DNA of 64,000 nucleotides from an uncultured Pseudoflavonifractor sp. (GCA_904419835.1 CAJFTA010000004.1:1-64000); one strand, 5' to 3'. Shown: positions 41,054-49,750, counted from the first letter of the stretch. The notes: generated by a model from the sequence alone, not told the origin. A program made the numbers and translations.

Positions 41054-44035
41054 TTACTCCTGGGAGAGGGCGTCGCCGAAGAAGTCGCTGTACCGGAAGG
41101 AGGAGAGGCCGCCGTCTATGGAGAAGAGCAGATCCTCCACCGGGAGGGCCTCCGCAGGGACGGTGAGAGCAAACCAGCCGTTGGCGGGCGCCTCCGTGCG
41201 GACCTCGTAGGGGAGGTCCCCGGCGGTCTGGACGGTGATTTCCGCCGTGGTGAAGGGCACGTCGGGGCCGCTGGGGTCGGTCCAGGTGGAGCCGCCCAGG
41301 AAACCGAACACCAGGGCGTTGTCTTCGTCATACCGCAGCACCCCGGCGGTGACCCGGGGACTCATCAGGGGGTCGCAGGTGCCCCGCTCCGAGAGACGCC
41401 AGCTGCCGTCCTCATTCCGCCAGGCTACCCGGGCCGCATAGCCCACCTCGCCGTCCCCGGTCCAGCTGCCCATAATCAGATAGCCGGTGTCGTAGGGGAT
41501 GGCTGCCGCCACCTCATAGCCGTCCTCAGCGGCCAGGAAGGCGTCCACGGCCTCGTCCACAGGGAGGTCGGTCAGCCGGTCGCGGATGGGGAAATTGTCC
41601 TCATCCACGAAGTCCAGAGAGAGCGGGTCCTCGGGCTGGCCGGTCCGGGCGGGAATCCACTCCAGATGGAGCACCCTGTCCTCCCCGCCCCAGTCGGTCA
41701 GACGGGCCAGCATGTTTCCGGGTTCCACCTGGTCTCCAACCGCCACATAGAGGTCGGACAGATTGGCATAGCGGAAGGAGCCCTCCTCACAGGAGACGAC
41801 GATGTACGTCCCATACTGGGGGTCGGCGCCTATCTCGGTGACGGTGCCGGAACAGGCGGAGGCAGCGGCGACTGCGATAATGTCCACACCCGGGTGGTCC
41901 TGTGAGAAAGGACGGGCGATCTGGTAGTGGCTGATAACGGGCCAGAGATAGCCGCTGTAAGTGACGGGCTGCCAGGCGGACTCCGTCAGGCCCACCACCC
42001 GGTTCCCCCCATCCAGATAGAGGGTGTAGCCCGAGTTGAGGCGGCCCTCCAGAGAGACCATGGCATCGGAGTAAGGAAGGGGAGAAATATTCCCAAAGCC
42101 GTGCCCGAAGAGGGCTACGGGAAAGTCGGGGTCGGACAGCGGATAGGTCTGGTCAGTTCCGTCCTCGGCCCGGAAGGTAAGCGAGCTGTCGGAGAAGGAG
42201 ACCAGCTGTCCCTCCAGCCGGGTGGGGAGGGGGGCGCCGCTGAGGGTGAAGTCCTCCGGGGCAAGCCGCCGGCCGGTGGAGTCCAGAGCCCGGTACTCAT
42301 CCCGATTCTCCTCGGAGAACTGCACGTCGCTGGGATAGGTGGCGTAGAAAACCGTGCCCTCTGTCTCCGCCAGAATCACCATCATGGTGGGGTAACTGGA
42401 CTCAGGGTCGTCGCCCCACTCCTCATAGAAAACGTCCCGGTCCGCCGTATGCATGCTCAGGAGCCAGCCGCCCGTTTCATCCCGGTTTTTGATATAGAAG
42501 TCCCAGCTGTCGGGCCCCTCCGCCACCTCGTACAGCCCGGCCCAGTTCTCGGGCAGCTGAAGGGTGAAGCCCCAGACCTGGCTGGTGTAGGAGGGGTTGA
42601 CTTCCGTCCGAACCACGGGCAGAAGGTCCACCGTGATGATCTGCTCGCCGTTCTCCGGGTCTGGCAGGGCGGCGTCCAGGGTGAGCTCGGTGACGGAGGA
42701 GAGGTCCCACGACGCCAGCAGGTCCTCGTCCTGGGTGCGGATGGCGGCAATCTGGGCGTCGGTGAGGGGGATGGTGTAGGTCTCGCCCGCCTCCCAGACA
42801 GTGCCGTCCAGGTAGTGGAGGCTCATGCCGCTCTCGCTGTCCATCTCCTGCCGCGCCGCAATGTGGATGGACCAGTCAGAGGCGGGGGAGTAGCCTGCCG
42901 GGACGGTGAAGGTGAGGGCGGCGGTGTCGGGGTCAAAGGCGATGCTCTCCTGCAATGTATCCAGCGCCTCCCGGGCGGTGAGGGTGTTCCCGGACGGGGT
43001 TTCCCCGCCCTCCGCCTGCTCGCAGGCCACCAGGCCGCCCAGGGCCAGCACCAGGGCCAGGGCGCAGCACAGCAGGGGCACGCCCCGGCGCTTTTTCAGG
43101 AACAGGTTGCCCAGCCGGTCCTTCAGCTGTCCCTTTCCGCTGCCGAAGCGGGTGGAAAGGGCGGGACCGGAGGCATCCGCGGCGGCCTGGAGCAGCACCT
43201 GGCCGTACTCACGCCGCCCGCCGCCGTTCAGGCTGCGGATGACCGCCTCGTCACAGCAAAGTTCCAGGTTGCGGCCCGCCTCCCGGGCCATCCACCACAC
43301 CAGGGGGTTGAACCAGTGGACCGCGTTGGCCAGCAGCATGACCGCCTTGTAGGCCACGTCCCGGCGCTTCAGGTGGAGCAGCTCGTGGCGGAGGGTCAGG
43401 TCCAGCTCACTGTCCGTCAGGCCCCGGTCTGGGAGGAGAATCACCGGCCGGGCCAGCCCCAGCATCATGGGGGAGCGGACGGCGGAGGAGCGCATCAGTC
43501 CCACGGGGCGGCGGATGTCCAGCGCCTGCCGGAGGGCGGAGCACCTGTCCGCCTGTTCCGGGGTGGGGGGCAGGGCGGCGCGAAGCAGCCTCCGCCGGGC
43601 CAGCAGGTAGGATACGCAGTGGAGCGCCAGGAAGACTGCCGCGCCCGCCAGCCAGAGAATGGAGAGCAGCTGGGTGGAGCGGATGGTCACAGGCTCAGGC
43701 TCCGGGGCGGTCTGAACCTGCTGGGGCAGGGGTTCCGCCGGGGATTGACTGGCCTGGCCGGAGGGATTTTGCTCGGTTGGGATCATGTTCTGCACCGGGG
43801 CGGGGCGCTGTACCGGCGCGGAGATGGAATAAGCGGGCACCTCCACCGTGACGGCGGGGGCGAACCAGCTCAGCTGTACCGGCAGGACCAGCCGCAGGGC
43901 CAGCAGGAGAAAGAGCACGTAGAGGGTACGGGCGGCGTAACGGTGGCGGATGCGCCGGGCCAGGAGCAGCAGGGGCAGCAGCACAGCGGAGCAGGCCGCC
44001 GACAATGTGAGCACGCGCAGCAGCAGGTCTTCCAT
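41054..44035 (-). CDS. M56 (BlaR1/MecR1-like) membrane peptidase with large extracellular region including an M23-like domain
   Basis: A 993-residue membrane protein. Four TM helices (about 7-27, 36-56, 121-146, 318-338) frame a cytoplasmic M56 metallopeptidase domain with H217-E-L-L-H221 (RHELLHLKRRD). The external part (340-993) contains beta-rich repeats. From about 700 there is a degenerate LytM/M23-like domain: HPGVD (about 714-718) keeps the H-x3-D ligands, but the second HxH motif is only VLH (about 787-789), so it is probably a binding, not cutting, domain. In BlaR1/MecR1 the external sensor triggers cleavage of the BlaI/MecI repressor; a cell-wall sensing role fits here. The ATG directly follows the blaI stop. 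Confidence 0.85.
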   Translation of the reverse strand: MEDLLLRVLTLSAACSAVLLPLLLLARRIRHRYAARTLYVLFLLLALRLVLPVQLSWFAPAVTVEVPAYSISAPVQRPAPVQNMIPTEQNPSGQASQSPAEPLPQQVQTAPEPEPVTIRSTQLLSILWLAGAAVFLALHCVSYLLARRRLLRAALPPTPEQADRCSALRQALDIRRPVGLMRSSAVRSPMMLGLARPVILLPDRGLTDSELDLTLRHELLHLKRRDVAYKAVMLLANAVHWFNPLVWWMAREAGRNLELCCDEAVIRSLNGGGRREYGQVLLQAAADASGPALSTRFGSGKGQLKDRLGNLFLKKRRGVPLLCCALALVLALGGLVACEQAEGGETPSGNTLTAREALDTLQESIAFDPDTAALTFTVPAGYSPASDWSIHIAARQEMDSESGMSLHYLDGTVWEAGETYTIPLTDAQIAAIRTQDEDLLASWDLSSVTELTLDAALPDPENGEQIITVDLLPVVRTEVNPSYTSQVWGFTLQLPENWAGLYEVAEGPDSWDFYIKNRDETGGWLLSMHTADRDVFYEEWGDDPESSYPTMMVILAETEGTVFYATYPSDVQFSEENRDEYRALDSTGRRLAPEDFTLSGAPLPTRLEGQLVSFSDSSLTFRAEDGTDQTYPLSDPDFPVALFGHGFGNISPLPYSDAMVSLEGRLNSGYTLYLDGGNRVVGLTESAWQPVTYSGYLWPVISHYQIARPFSQDHPGVDIIAVAAASACSGTVTEIGADPQYGTYIVVSCEEGSFRYANLSDLYVAVGDQVEPGNMLARLTDWGGEDRVLHLEWIPARTGQPEDPLSLDFVDEDNFPIRDRLTDLPVDEAVDAFLAAEDGYEVAAAIPYDTGYLIMGSWTGDGEVGYAARVAWRNEDGSWRLSERGTCDPLMSPRVTAGVLRYDEDNALVFGFLGGSTWTDPSGPDVPFTTAEITVQTAGDLPYEVRTEAPANGWFALTVPAEALPVEDLLFSIDGGLSSFRYSDFFGDALSQE

Positions 44036-44416
44036 TTACCTCGCCTCCTCTTCCAGTTGGTCCAGGTAGGCCCGCAGCTCGGCCACATCCTCCCGGCGCA
44101 GGCTGCCGCCGTCGTGGAGGGCGGCGGCAAAGCGGCGGAGGGAGCCGGCGTAGAGCTTGCCCAGAATGGTCTTTCCCTCCTCCTCCTGGTAGCGGGCCTT
44201 GGAGATCAGAGGGGCGTACAGGTTGGTCTTGCCCGCCTTGCGGCAGGAGAGAAAGCCCTTCTCCTCCAGCCGCTTCAGGTAGCTGTGGAGGGCGCTGGCG
44301 GTGAGGGGCCGGTCCAGGGCGGAGAGAATCTCCGGCGCGGAGATCTCCCCCTCCGCCGCCCACACGGCCAGCATGATGTCCAGCTCGGACTCAGGCAGAC
44401 GCTTGAAGAAATCCAC
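44036..44416 (-). CDS. blaI: BlaI/MecI-family repressor
   Basis: A 126-residue winged-helix repressor. The start LPESELDIMLAVWAAEGEIS, then LDRPLTASALHSYLKRLEEKGFLS, is the usual BlaI DNA-binding domain, followed by a dimerisation helix (VAELRAYLDQLEEEA). The start is the GTG at 44416, 8 nt after AAAGGAGG; an ATG at 44446 would put the operator inside the gene. Its stop abuts the M56 gene, giving the standard repressor/protease pair. It should bind the three TTTGCAGAA-type repeats at its own promoter and be cleaved when M56 is activated. Confidence 0.9.
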   Translation of the reverse strand: MDFFKRLPESELDIMLAVWAAEGEISAPEILSALDRPLTASALHSYLKRLEEKGFLSCRKAGKTNLYAPLISKARYQEEEGKTILGKLYAGSLRRFAAALHDGGSLRREDVAELRAYLDQLEEEAR

Positions 44417-44432
44417 AGGGTGCACCTCCTTT

Positions 44433-44515
44433 TTCTGCAAATGCAAATCTTATCTTCAAGTATATTCTACATTTGCAGAAGATACATGTCAAGAGCAAGT
44501 TTTGCTTTTGCAGAA
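44433..44515 (-). promoter_or_regulatory. blaI promoter with three operator-like repeats
   Basis: Read leftward, TTGACA (44492-44487), 17-nt spacer, TAGAAT (44469-44464). The motif YWTTTGCAGAA occurs at 44505-44515 upstream of -35 and at 44470-44480 inside the spacer, and in the opposite strand sense (TTCTGCAAATG) at 44433-44443 in the leader. The placement is what one expects of a repressor that blocks RNA polymerase. Confidence 0.65.
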
Positions 44516-44590
44516 AATAGAAGATCAACATAAAAAATAAGAAACAGAGAAAACCTCAGCAAAAGCCTGGATTTTCGGGCAGGTTTTCCC

Positions 44591-44619
44591 TTGACCGGAA
44601 GGGGTGGGGACGGTATAAT
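44591..44619 (+). promoter_or_regulatory. Promoter of the feo operon
   Basis: TTGACC, 17-nt spacer, TATAAT. It lies about 49 nt before the feoB start and diverges from the blaI promoter. I see no clear Fur box in this short leader. Confidence 0.75.
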
Positions 44620-44667
44620 ACAGACGAAGTTAGTCGCATCAAACTTTTTGAATAGGATGGAATTCCA

Positions 44668-47100
44668 ATGAGGAATGAGAAGGAAAAACGAACCCTGGAG
44701 GACCTGGCGCCCGGCGAGCGGGGCATTATCCTCCGGGTGGGCAGCGACAAGGGCGCGGTGAAGCGCCGCCTGGTGGACATGGGCCTGACGCCGGGCACGG
44801 AAGTGATGGTACGCAAGGTGGCCCCTTTCGGCGACCCCATTGAGGTCAACCTGCGGGGCTACGAGCTCTCCCTGCGGAAGGAGGACGCGGCCCAGATCAC
44901 CCTGGCCACCGGGGAGGAGGCCCAGGCCTGCCGCACCGAGCGCAAGCGCCGGTCCGGCATGATCCAGCGGATACCCGACGAGGCGACCCTGCGGCGGATG
45001 AGCGCCGCCCACCAGCACGAGGAGGCGGAGCACAGCTCCGTGCCCGACTACGCCAGCCACGACACCCGGGAGATGAAGCTGGCCCTGGTGGGCAACCCCA
45101 ACTGCGGCAAAACCACCCTCTTCAACGCCCTCACCGGCTCCAACCAGTACGTGGGCAACTGGCCGGGCGTCACGGTGGAGAAGAAGGAGGGCAGGGCCCA
45201 GGTGGACGGCAAGGACGTCACCGTGGTGGACCTGCCCGGCATCTACTCCCTGTCGCCCTACTCCATGGAGGAGATTGTGGCCCGGGACTTCATCGTGGGA
45301 GAGCACCCGGACGCCATCATCGACATCATTGACGCCACCAACATCGAGCGGAACCTGTACCTCACCGCCCAGCTGCTGGAGCTGGAGCGGCCCATGGTCA
45401 TCGCCCTGAACTTCATGGACGAGGCCCGGCGGCACGGGGACAAAATCGACTGCCAGCGGCTGTCCGAGCTGCTGGGCGTGCCGGTGATCCCCATCACCGC
45501 CCGCACGGGTGAGAACATCCAGGAGCTGCTGCGGGTGGCCCACCAGCAGATGCACGTGGGCGTCACCCTGGAGCCCGACGACCTGTACGATGACTATACC
45601 CACCTGATCCACCACGAGGTGGGCGAGCTGATCCACGACCGGGCCTATGAGATTGGCCTGCCCGCCCACTGGGCCTCCATCAAGCTCATCGAGGGGGACG
45701 CCCTGGTGGAGAAGACCCTGGACCTGCCGGCTGAGACCAAGGAGAAGCTGGAAAAAATCTGCCATGAGTACGAGGCGGCCTACGCCCTGGGCGACCGGGA
45801 GACCCTCATCGCCGACGCCCGGTACCAGTTCATCCAGCGGGTGACCAGCGTGTCGGTGGAGAAGGGGCGGAAGGCGGGGGAGCTGACCCTGTCGGACAAG
45901 ATCGACTCCATCGTCACCCACAAGTGGTTCGCCGTGCCCGTGTTTCTGCTGATGATGCTGGCCATGTTCTCCCTCACCTTCGGGCCGGGCGTGTTCCTGT
46001 CCGACCGGATTGAGGAGCTGATGGGCGCCCTGGGGACCTGGGTCTCCGGCGCACTGACCGCGGCGGACACCGCCCCCTGGGTTACCAGCCTGCTGGTGGA
46101 CGGTATTATCTCCGGCGTGGGCGGCGTGCTCACCTTCCTGCCCCAGATCGCCCTGCTGTTCCTCTTCCTCTCCCTGCTGGAGGACTCGGGCTACATGGCC
46201 CGCGCCGCCTTCATCATGGACCGGCTGCTCCGCCGCTTCGGCCTGAGCGGCAAGGCCTTTATCCCCATGCTGATGGGCTTCGGCTGCACGGTGCCCGCCG
46301 TTATGGGCGCCCGCACCATGGAGAACGAGAAGGACCGCCGCATGACCATCATGCTGGTGCCATTTATGTCCTGCTCCGCCCGCCTGCCGGTGTACGGCCT
46401 GCTGTCCGCCGCGTTCTTCCCCCAGTACGCCGGGCTGGTGGTCTTTTCCCTGTACCTCATCGGCCTGCTGATGGCCATCTGCTCCGGCCTCATCCTGAAA
46501 AAGACCATGTTCAAGGGCGAACCCGCCGCCTTTGTGCTGGAGCTGCCCCCCTACCGCCTGCCCACCCTGAAGAACTGCCTTATGCACGTGTGGGAGAAGG
46601 TCCGGGGCTTCCTGGTGAAGGCGGGCACCCTTATCCTGGCCATGAGCGTGGTGCTCTGGTTCCTCCAGTCCTTCGGCTGGGACGGGGGCCTGGTCATGGT
46701 GGAGGACGCCGGGCAGTCCCTGCTGGGCGTCATCGGCGGCGTCATCGCCCCCATCCTGGCGCCTCTGGGCTTCGGCACCTGGCAGGCGGCGGTGGCCCTC
46801 CTGTCCGGCCTTATCGCCAAGGAGGCGGTGGTCTCCTCCATGAGCCTGTTCTACGGCTTCTCCATGAGCGCCAGCGGGGCGGTGGTGGCCTCCGCCCTGT
46901 CCGGCACCTTCCAGACGCCGGTGGCGGCCTACGCCTTCCTGGTCTTCGTGCTGCTGTATGTGCCCTGCGTGGCGGCGGTGTCCACCATCCACAAGGAGAT
47001 GAACTCCACCAAGTGGACCATCCGCTCCATTCTCTGGCAGCTGTGCTCGGCCTACCTTGTCTCCTTCCTGGTGTACCAGGCGGGCAGCCTGATTTTCTGA
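44668..47100 (+). CDS. feoB: FeoA-FeoB fusion, ferrous iron transporter
   Basis: An 810-residue fusion. An SH3-like FeoA domain fills about residues 10-85 (RTLEDLAPGERGIILRV...VDMGLTPGTEV). A basic linker follows, then FeoB. The FeoB GTPase has G1 GNPNCGKTT (142-150), G3 DLPGIYSLSPY and G4 NFMD. The C-terminal channel has about 10 TM helices with the cysteine motif GFGCTVPAV and LVPFMSCSARLPVY. It imports Fe2+ in a GTP-dependent way. FeoA is normally a separate gene; the fusion occurs in some anaerobes. RBS AGGATGGA precedes the ATG. The Cys-rich membrane peptide follows. Confidence 0.95.
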   Translation: MRNEKEKRTLEDLAPGERGIILRVGSDKGAVKRRLVDMGLTPGTEVMVRKVAPFGDPIEVNLRGYELSLRKEDAAQITLATGEEAQACRTERKRRSGMIQRIPDEATLRRMSAAHQHEEAEHSSVPDYASHDTREMKLALVGNPNCGKTTLFNALTGSNQYVGNWPGVTVEKKEGRAQVDGKDVTVVDLPGIYSLSPYSMEEIVARDFIVGEHPDAIIDIIDATNIERNLYLTAQLLELERPMVIALNFMDEARRHGDKIDCQRLSELLGVPVIPITARTGENIQELLRVAHQQMHVGVTLEPDDLYDDYTHLIHHEVGELIHDRAYEIGLPAHWASIKLIEGDALVEKTLDLPAETKEKLEKICHEYEAAYALGDRETLIADARYQFIQRVTSVSVEKGRKAGELTLSDKIDSIVTHKWFAVPVFLLMMLAMFSLTFGPGVFLSDRIEELMGALGTWVSGALTAADTAPWVTSLLVDGIISGVGGVLTFLPQIALLFLFLSLLEDSGYMARAAFIMDRLLRRFGLSGKAFIPMLMGFGCTVPAVMGARTMENEKDRRMTIMLVPFMSCSARLPVYGLLSAAFFPQYAGLVVFSLYLIGLLMAICSGLILKKTMFKGEPAAFVLELPPYRLPTLKNCLMHVWEKVRGFLVKAGTLILAMSVVLWFLQSFGWDGGLVMVEDAGQSLLGVIGGVIAPILAPLGFGTWQAAVALLSGLIAKEAVVSSMSLFYGFSMSASGAVVASALSGTFQTPVAAYAFLVFVLLYVPCVAAVSTIHKEMNSTKWTIRSILWQLCSAYLVSFLVYQAGSLIF

Positions 47101-47131
47101 GTGTATGCGGCTGAGCCCGCAGGAGGTTTTT

Positions 47132-47284
47132 GTGAAATACATCATTTATCTGGCTGTGGCCGCACTGGTGGTATGGGCGGTGGTCTACCTCATCCGCCAT
47201 GTCCGCCGTCAGCTCAGGGGCGACTGCGGCTCCTGCGGCGGGTGCGGCGGCTGCTGTTCCTGCTGCGGAAAAAAGAAGAAATAA
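47132..47284 (+). CDS. FeoB-associated Cys-rich membrane protein
   Basis: A 50-residue protein beginning with a GTG start at 47132 (AGGAGG, 6 nt upstream). One TM helix (about residues 4-21) precedes a basic stretch and then a cysteine cluster, CGSCGGCGGCCSCCG, with a lysine tail. Such small proteins follow feoB in many Firmicutes; the cysteines may hold iron or help form the channel gate, but their role is not known. It is short and lies 31 nt after feoB, in the same transcript. Confidence 0.85.
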   Translation: MKYIIYLAVAALVVWAVVYLIRHVRRQLRGDCGSCGGCGGCCSCCGKKKK

Positions 47285-47287
47285 AAC

Positions 47288-47331
47288 AAGTGCGCGTGTG
47301 CCTCCTTGCATGGGGGCACACGCGCTTTCCT
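47288..47331 (+). terminator. Terminator of the feo operon
   Basis: Stem AAGTGCGCGTGTGCCTCC / GGGGGCACACGCGCTTT with a 6-nt loop, ending in CTTTCCTATTGT. The leftward TetR gene converges on it. Confidence 0.78.
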
Positions 47332-47338
47332 ATTGTAT

Positions 47339-48139
47339 TCAGGGCTCCAGGGCCCGGACAAAGGCGTCCACGGTGTTGTTGATATAGTCCTGTTCGTCCA
47401 CGTCGCGGGTGACGCCGTTGATGATGCGGTAGAGCACCACATAGGACATCAGGCTGCCCAGAAATACCTCCGTGATGCCAGGCACATCCGCGTCGGCCCG
47501 GATCAGGCCCCGCTGCTGCTGAAGGGTGAGAAACCGGACCAGCTCCTTGCGGGCGGCGCAGTGACTGTACTGATAGTAGGCCGCGCCGAAGCTGGGGAAC
47601 TTGTTGGAGTCCCGGATAACCGTGCCAAGAAAGGCGCTGCGCTCGGGATTACGGGCGCTGTTCAGGCAGCTTTTGGCCACTGTGCGCAGGTGCTCCCGCC
47701 AGTCGTCGCTGTCCCGCCGGGTGCCGTCGGGGCCGTGGAAGCCGCTGGAGATATAGTACTGGAGCACCTGGAGGAACAGGTCCTCCTTGCTGGAGCAGTA
47801 CTGGTACAGGGCGGCCTTGGACAGCTCCGCCCTCTCGGCGATGGCGTCCATGGTGGTGCGCTCAAAGCCCTCCTGCCCGAAGATTTTCAGGGCGACGCGG
47901 CAGATCTCCTCCCGCTTGCGGTCAAACTCCGGCCGGATGTCGGCCATATGCTGGATGTCCAGGGAGGCGAAGAGGTCCTTTTTCCCGGAAAAATAGAGGT
48001 AGATGGTGGAGGGGGAGACGCCCGCCTCGCTGGCAATGTCGCCTATTTTTGCCTCGGAAAAGCCCTTTGCCAGAAAGACGCGCCTGGCGGCCGCCTGAAT
48101 GCGCTCCTTCAGCTCCAGCTTTCTCAAGTGATTGGTCAT
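47339..48139 (-). CDS. TetR-family protein with two tandem DNA-binding domains
   Basis: A 266-residue regulator, longer than the usual 190-210. Two TetR_N helix-turn-helix units are present. The first (about 10-58) carries AARRVFLAKGFSEAKIGDIA and GVSPSTIYLYFSGKKDLF; the second (about 74-128) carries ALKIFGQEGFERTTMDAIAE and LSKAALYQYCSSKEDLF. A single C-terminal ligand domain follows (about 130-266). The two HTHs are only moderately alike, so the fusion is old. It may bind a longer or looped operator. GCAGGTGATG precedes the ATG. It diverges from the sirtuin gene across a 161-bp gap and may control it. Ligand unknown. Confidence 0.85.
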   Translation of the reverse strand: MTNHLRKLELKERIQAAARRVFLAKGFSEAKIGDIASEAGVSPSTIYLYFSGKKDLFASLDIQHMADIRPEFDRKREEICRVALKIFGQEGFERTTMDAIAERAELSKAALYQYCSSKEDLFLQVLQYYISSGFHGPDGTRRDSDDWREHLRTVAKSCLNSARNPERSAFLGTVIRDSNKFPSFGAAYYQYSHCAARKELVRFLTLQQQRGLIRADADVPGITEVFLGSLMSYVVLYRIINGVTRDVDEQDYINNTVDAFVRALEP

Positions 48140-48177
48140 AGAAGCATCACCTGCTGCTGCACAGTCAGTTTGGCTCC

Positions 48178-48207
48178 AGTATAACGGAGAAAACGCCCAA
48201 ATGTCAA
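48178..48207 (-). promoter_or_regulatory. Promoter of the double-HTH regulator
   Basis: Read leftward, TTGACA (48207-48202), 18-nt spacer, TATACT (48183-48178). Confidence 0.7.
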
Positions 48208-48235
48208 GAATTTCACGGAGCGGAATTTCCTGCTG

Positions 48236-48264
48236 TTGGAATGGAGCCGGGACTGTGGTACACT
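48236..48264 (+). promoter_or_regulatory. Promoter of the sirtuin gene
   Basis: TTGGAA, 17-nt spacer, TACACT. It is only about 30 bp from the -35 of the divergent TetR-type gene, so one regulator could control both. Confidence 0.55.
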
Positions 48265-48300
48265 GGTGGTAACAACAGAGAGTTAAGGAGGATGACGGCC

Positions 48301-49029
48301 ATGGAGGAAAACAGAGCGCGCCTTCAGCGCTGGATTGAAGAGAGCAGCCGGATTGTGTTTTTCGGCGGCGCCGGGGTGAGCACCGAGAGCGGAATCCCGG
48401 ATTTCCGCAGCGTGGACGGGCTGTACAACCAGCAGTACGACTACCCGCCCGAAACCATTCTCAGCCACACCTTTTACGAGGCCCGTCCGGAGGAGTTCTT
48501 CCGCTTCTACCGGAACAAGATGCTCTTTCCCGACGCACAGCCCAACGCGGCCCACAAAAAGCTGGCCGAGCTGGAGGCGGCGGGTAAGCTGACCGCCGTG
48601 GTCACCCAGAACATCGACGGCCTCCACCAGAAGGCAGGGAGCAAAAACGTACTGGAGCTCCACGGCTCGGTGCTGCGCAACCACTGCGAGAAGTGCGGCA
48701 AGTTCTTCTCCCTGGAGGAGGTGATGGCCTCCTCCGGCGTGCCCCGGTGCGACAAGTGCGGCGGCCGGGTCAAGCCCGACGTGGTGCTCTACGAGGAGGC
48801 CCTGGACCAGCAGATCCTCACCGCTGCCCTGGAGGCCATCCAGAGGGCGGATATGCTCATCATCGGCGGGACCTCTCTGGCGGTCTATCCGGCGGCCAGC
48901 CTGGTGAACTATTACCGGGGCAATAAGCTGGTGCTCATCAACAAGAGCCCCACGCCCTACGACCGGAACGCCGACCTGGTCATCGCCGCGCCCATCGGTC
49001 AGGTGCTGGGCGGCATCACAGTGAAATAA
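48301..49029 (+). CDS. cobB: NAD-dependent protein deacylase (sirtuin)
   Basis: A 242-residue class sirtuin that removes acyl groups from lysines with NAD+, releasing nicotinamide. NAD-binding motifs GGAGVSTESGIPDFRS and TQNIDGLHQKAG are intact, and the catalytic His is in ELHGSVLRNHC. Two Cys pairs, CEKCG and CDKCG, form the zinc site, and IGGTSLAVYPAASLV binds the cofactor. Several residues resemble bacterial CobB/SrtN. The ATG at 48301 is 9 nt from GGAGG; the ATG at 48292 is too close. A true SIR2 enzyme, unlike the divergent domain in the 34-38 kb protein. Confidence 0.93.
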   Translation: MEENRARLQRWIEESSRIVFFGGAGVSTESGIPDFRSVDGLYNQQYDYPPETILSHTFYEARPEEFFRFYRNKMLFPDAQPNAAHKKLAELEAAGKLTAVVTQNIDGLHQKAGSKNVLELHGSVLRNHCEKCGKFFSLEEVMASSGVPRCDKCGGRVKPDVVLYEEALDQQILTAALEAIQRADMLIIGGTSLAVYPAASLVNYYRGNKLVLINKSPTPYDRNADLVIAAPIGQVLGGITVK

Positions 49030-49035
49030 ATCGGA

Positions 49036-49067
49036 AGAGGTGGACGGGTACATACCTGTCCACCTCT
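49036..49067 (+). terminator. Hairpin after the sirtuin gene
   Basis: Stem AGAGGTGGACAGG-like (AGAGGTGGACGGG / CCTGTCCACCTCT) just after the stop, followed by CTTATC; a weak T-run. Confidence 0.6.
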
Positions 49068-49106
49068 CTTATCAATAAAGATTTATCGAAAAACAATAAA
49101 AATAGA

Positions 49107-49135
49107 TTGACAAACAATATGGGCGGCGCTATAAT
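49107..49135 (+). promoter_or_regulatory. Promoter of the DUF2975 unit
   Basis: A near-consensus sequence: TTGACA, 17-nt spacer, TATAAT, 27 nt before the start. Upstream are AT-rich near-repeats, ATCAATAAA, TTATCGAAAA and ACAATAAA (49071-49100), that could bind the small HTH protein of this unit. Confidence 0.85.
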
Positions 49136-49162
49136 GGCCCCATCAGCAAGGAGGGATTTCCC

Positions 49163-49750
49163 ATGGAAAAATCAGACGCCGCAAAGCTGGCCAAAATCCT
49201 GAACATTCTGGTGCTCATCGCCTTTGTCTGCAATCTGGTGGTCCTGCCCCTGGTGCCCGGCCTGGTGGGCATCGCCTCGGAGGACGGACTGAGATATTTT
49301 GCCGACTTTGTATCCCAGGACAATGCGTCCGCCGGTGCCCCTACAGCGGTGACGCTCTTCTTTATGGTCTGCTGGCAGTTTCTCTGGCGCATCTGGCGCA
49401 CACCCCACACCGCCGCCATCGCCGCCTTTCTCATGTTCTGCGGGGTGTGCACGGCCATCATCCTCTGGCAGGCCAAGCGGGTGCTGGGCACCATCCGAAA
49501 GGGCAATCCCTTCTGCCGGGACAACGCCCGCAGCCTGAAGCGGGCGGCGGTGTGCTGTCTGGTCATCGCCCTGGCGGCCCTGGTCAGAACCATTTGGGCG
49601 GTGGTATATTACCGCTCCGCCGTCCCGGTCTTCACCTATAACACCCTGTTTGTCCCCCTGTTCCTCATGGGCTTTCTGCTGTGCATGGTCATGTCCGCCC
49701 TCTTCCGCCAGGCCGCCGAGCTGAAGGAAGAGAACGACCTGACCATCTGA
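49163..49750 (+). CDS. DUF2975 membrane protein
   Basis: A 195-residue protein with four TM helices (about 14-36, 68-88, 97-117 and 140-160) plus a final hydrophobic segment. The DUF2975 look is clear in the order of helices and the cytoplasmic KRVLGTIRKGNPFCRDNARSLKR. Such proteins are nearly always encoded beside a small YozG-like HTH protein, as here. Function is unknown. RBS AAGGAGGG is 8 nt before the ATG. HTH gene starts 14 nt later. Confidence 0.85.
   Translation: MEKSDAAKLAKILNILVLIAFVCNLVVLPLVPGLVGIASEDGLRYFADFVSQDNASAGAPTAVTLFFMVCWQFLWRIWRTPHTAAIAAFLMFCGVCTAIILWQAKRVLGTIRKGNPFCRDNARSLKRAAVCCLVIALAALVRTIWAVVYYRSAVPVFTYNTLFVPLFLMGFLLCMVMSALFRQAAELKEENDLTI

Noticed and set aside
44036..44446. 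ATG at 44446 as the blaI start
   Set aside because: It would place the Shine-Dalgarno sequence and one operator inside the coding region; the GTG at 44416 has ideal spacing.
48301..49029. Sirtuin as part of a defence island with the 34-38 kb protein
   Set aside because: It has a complete canonical deacylase motif set with a zinc site and lies more than 9 kb away among housekeeping genes.
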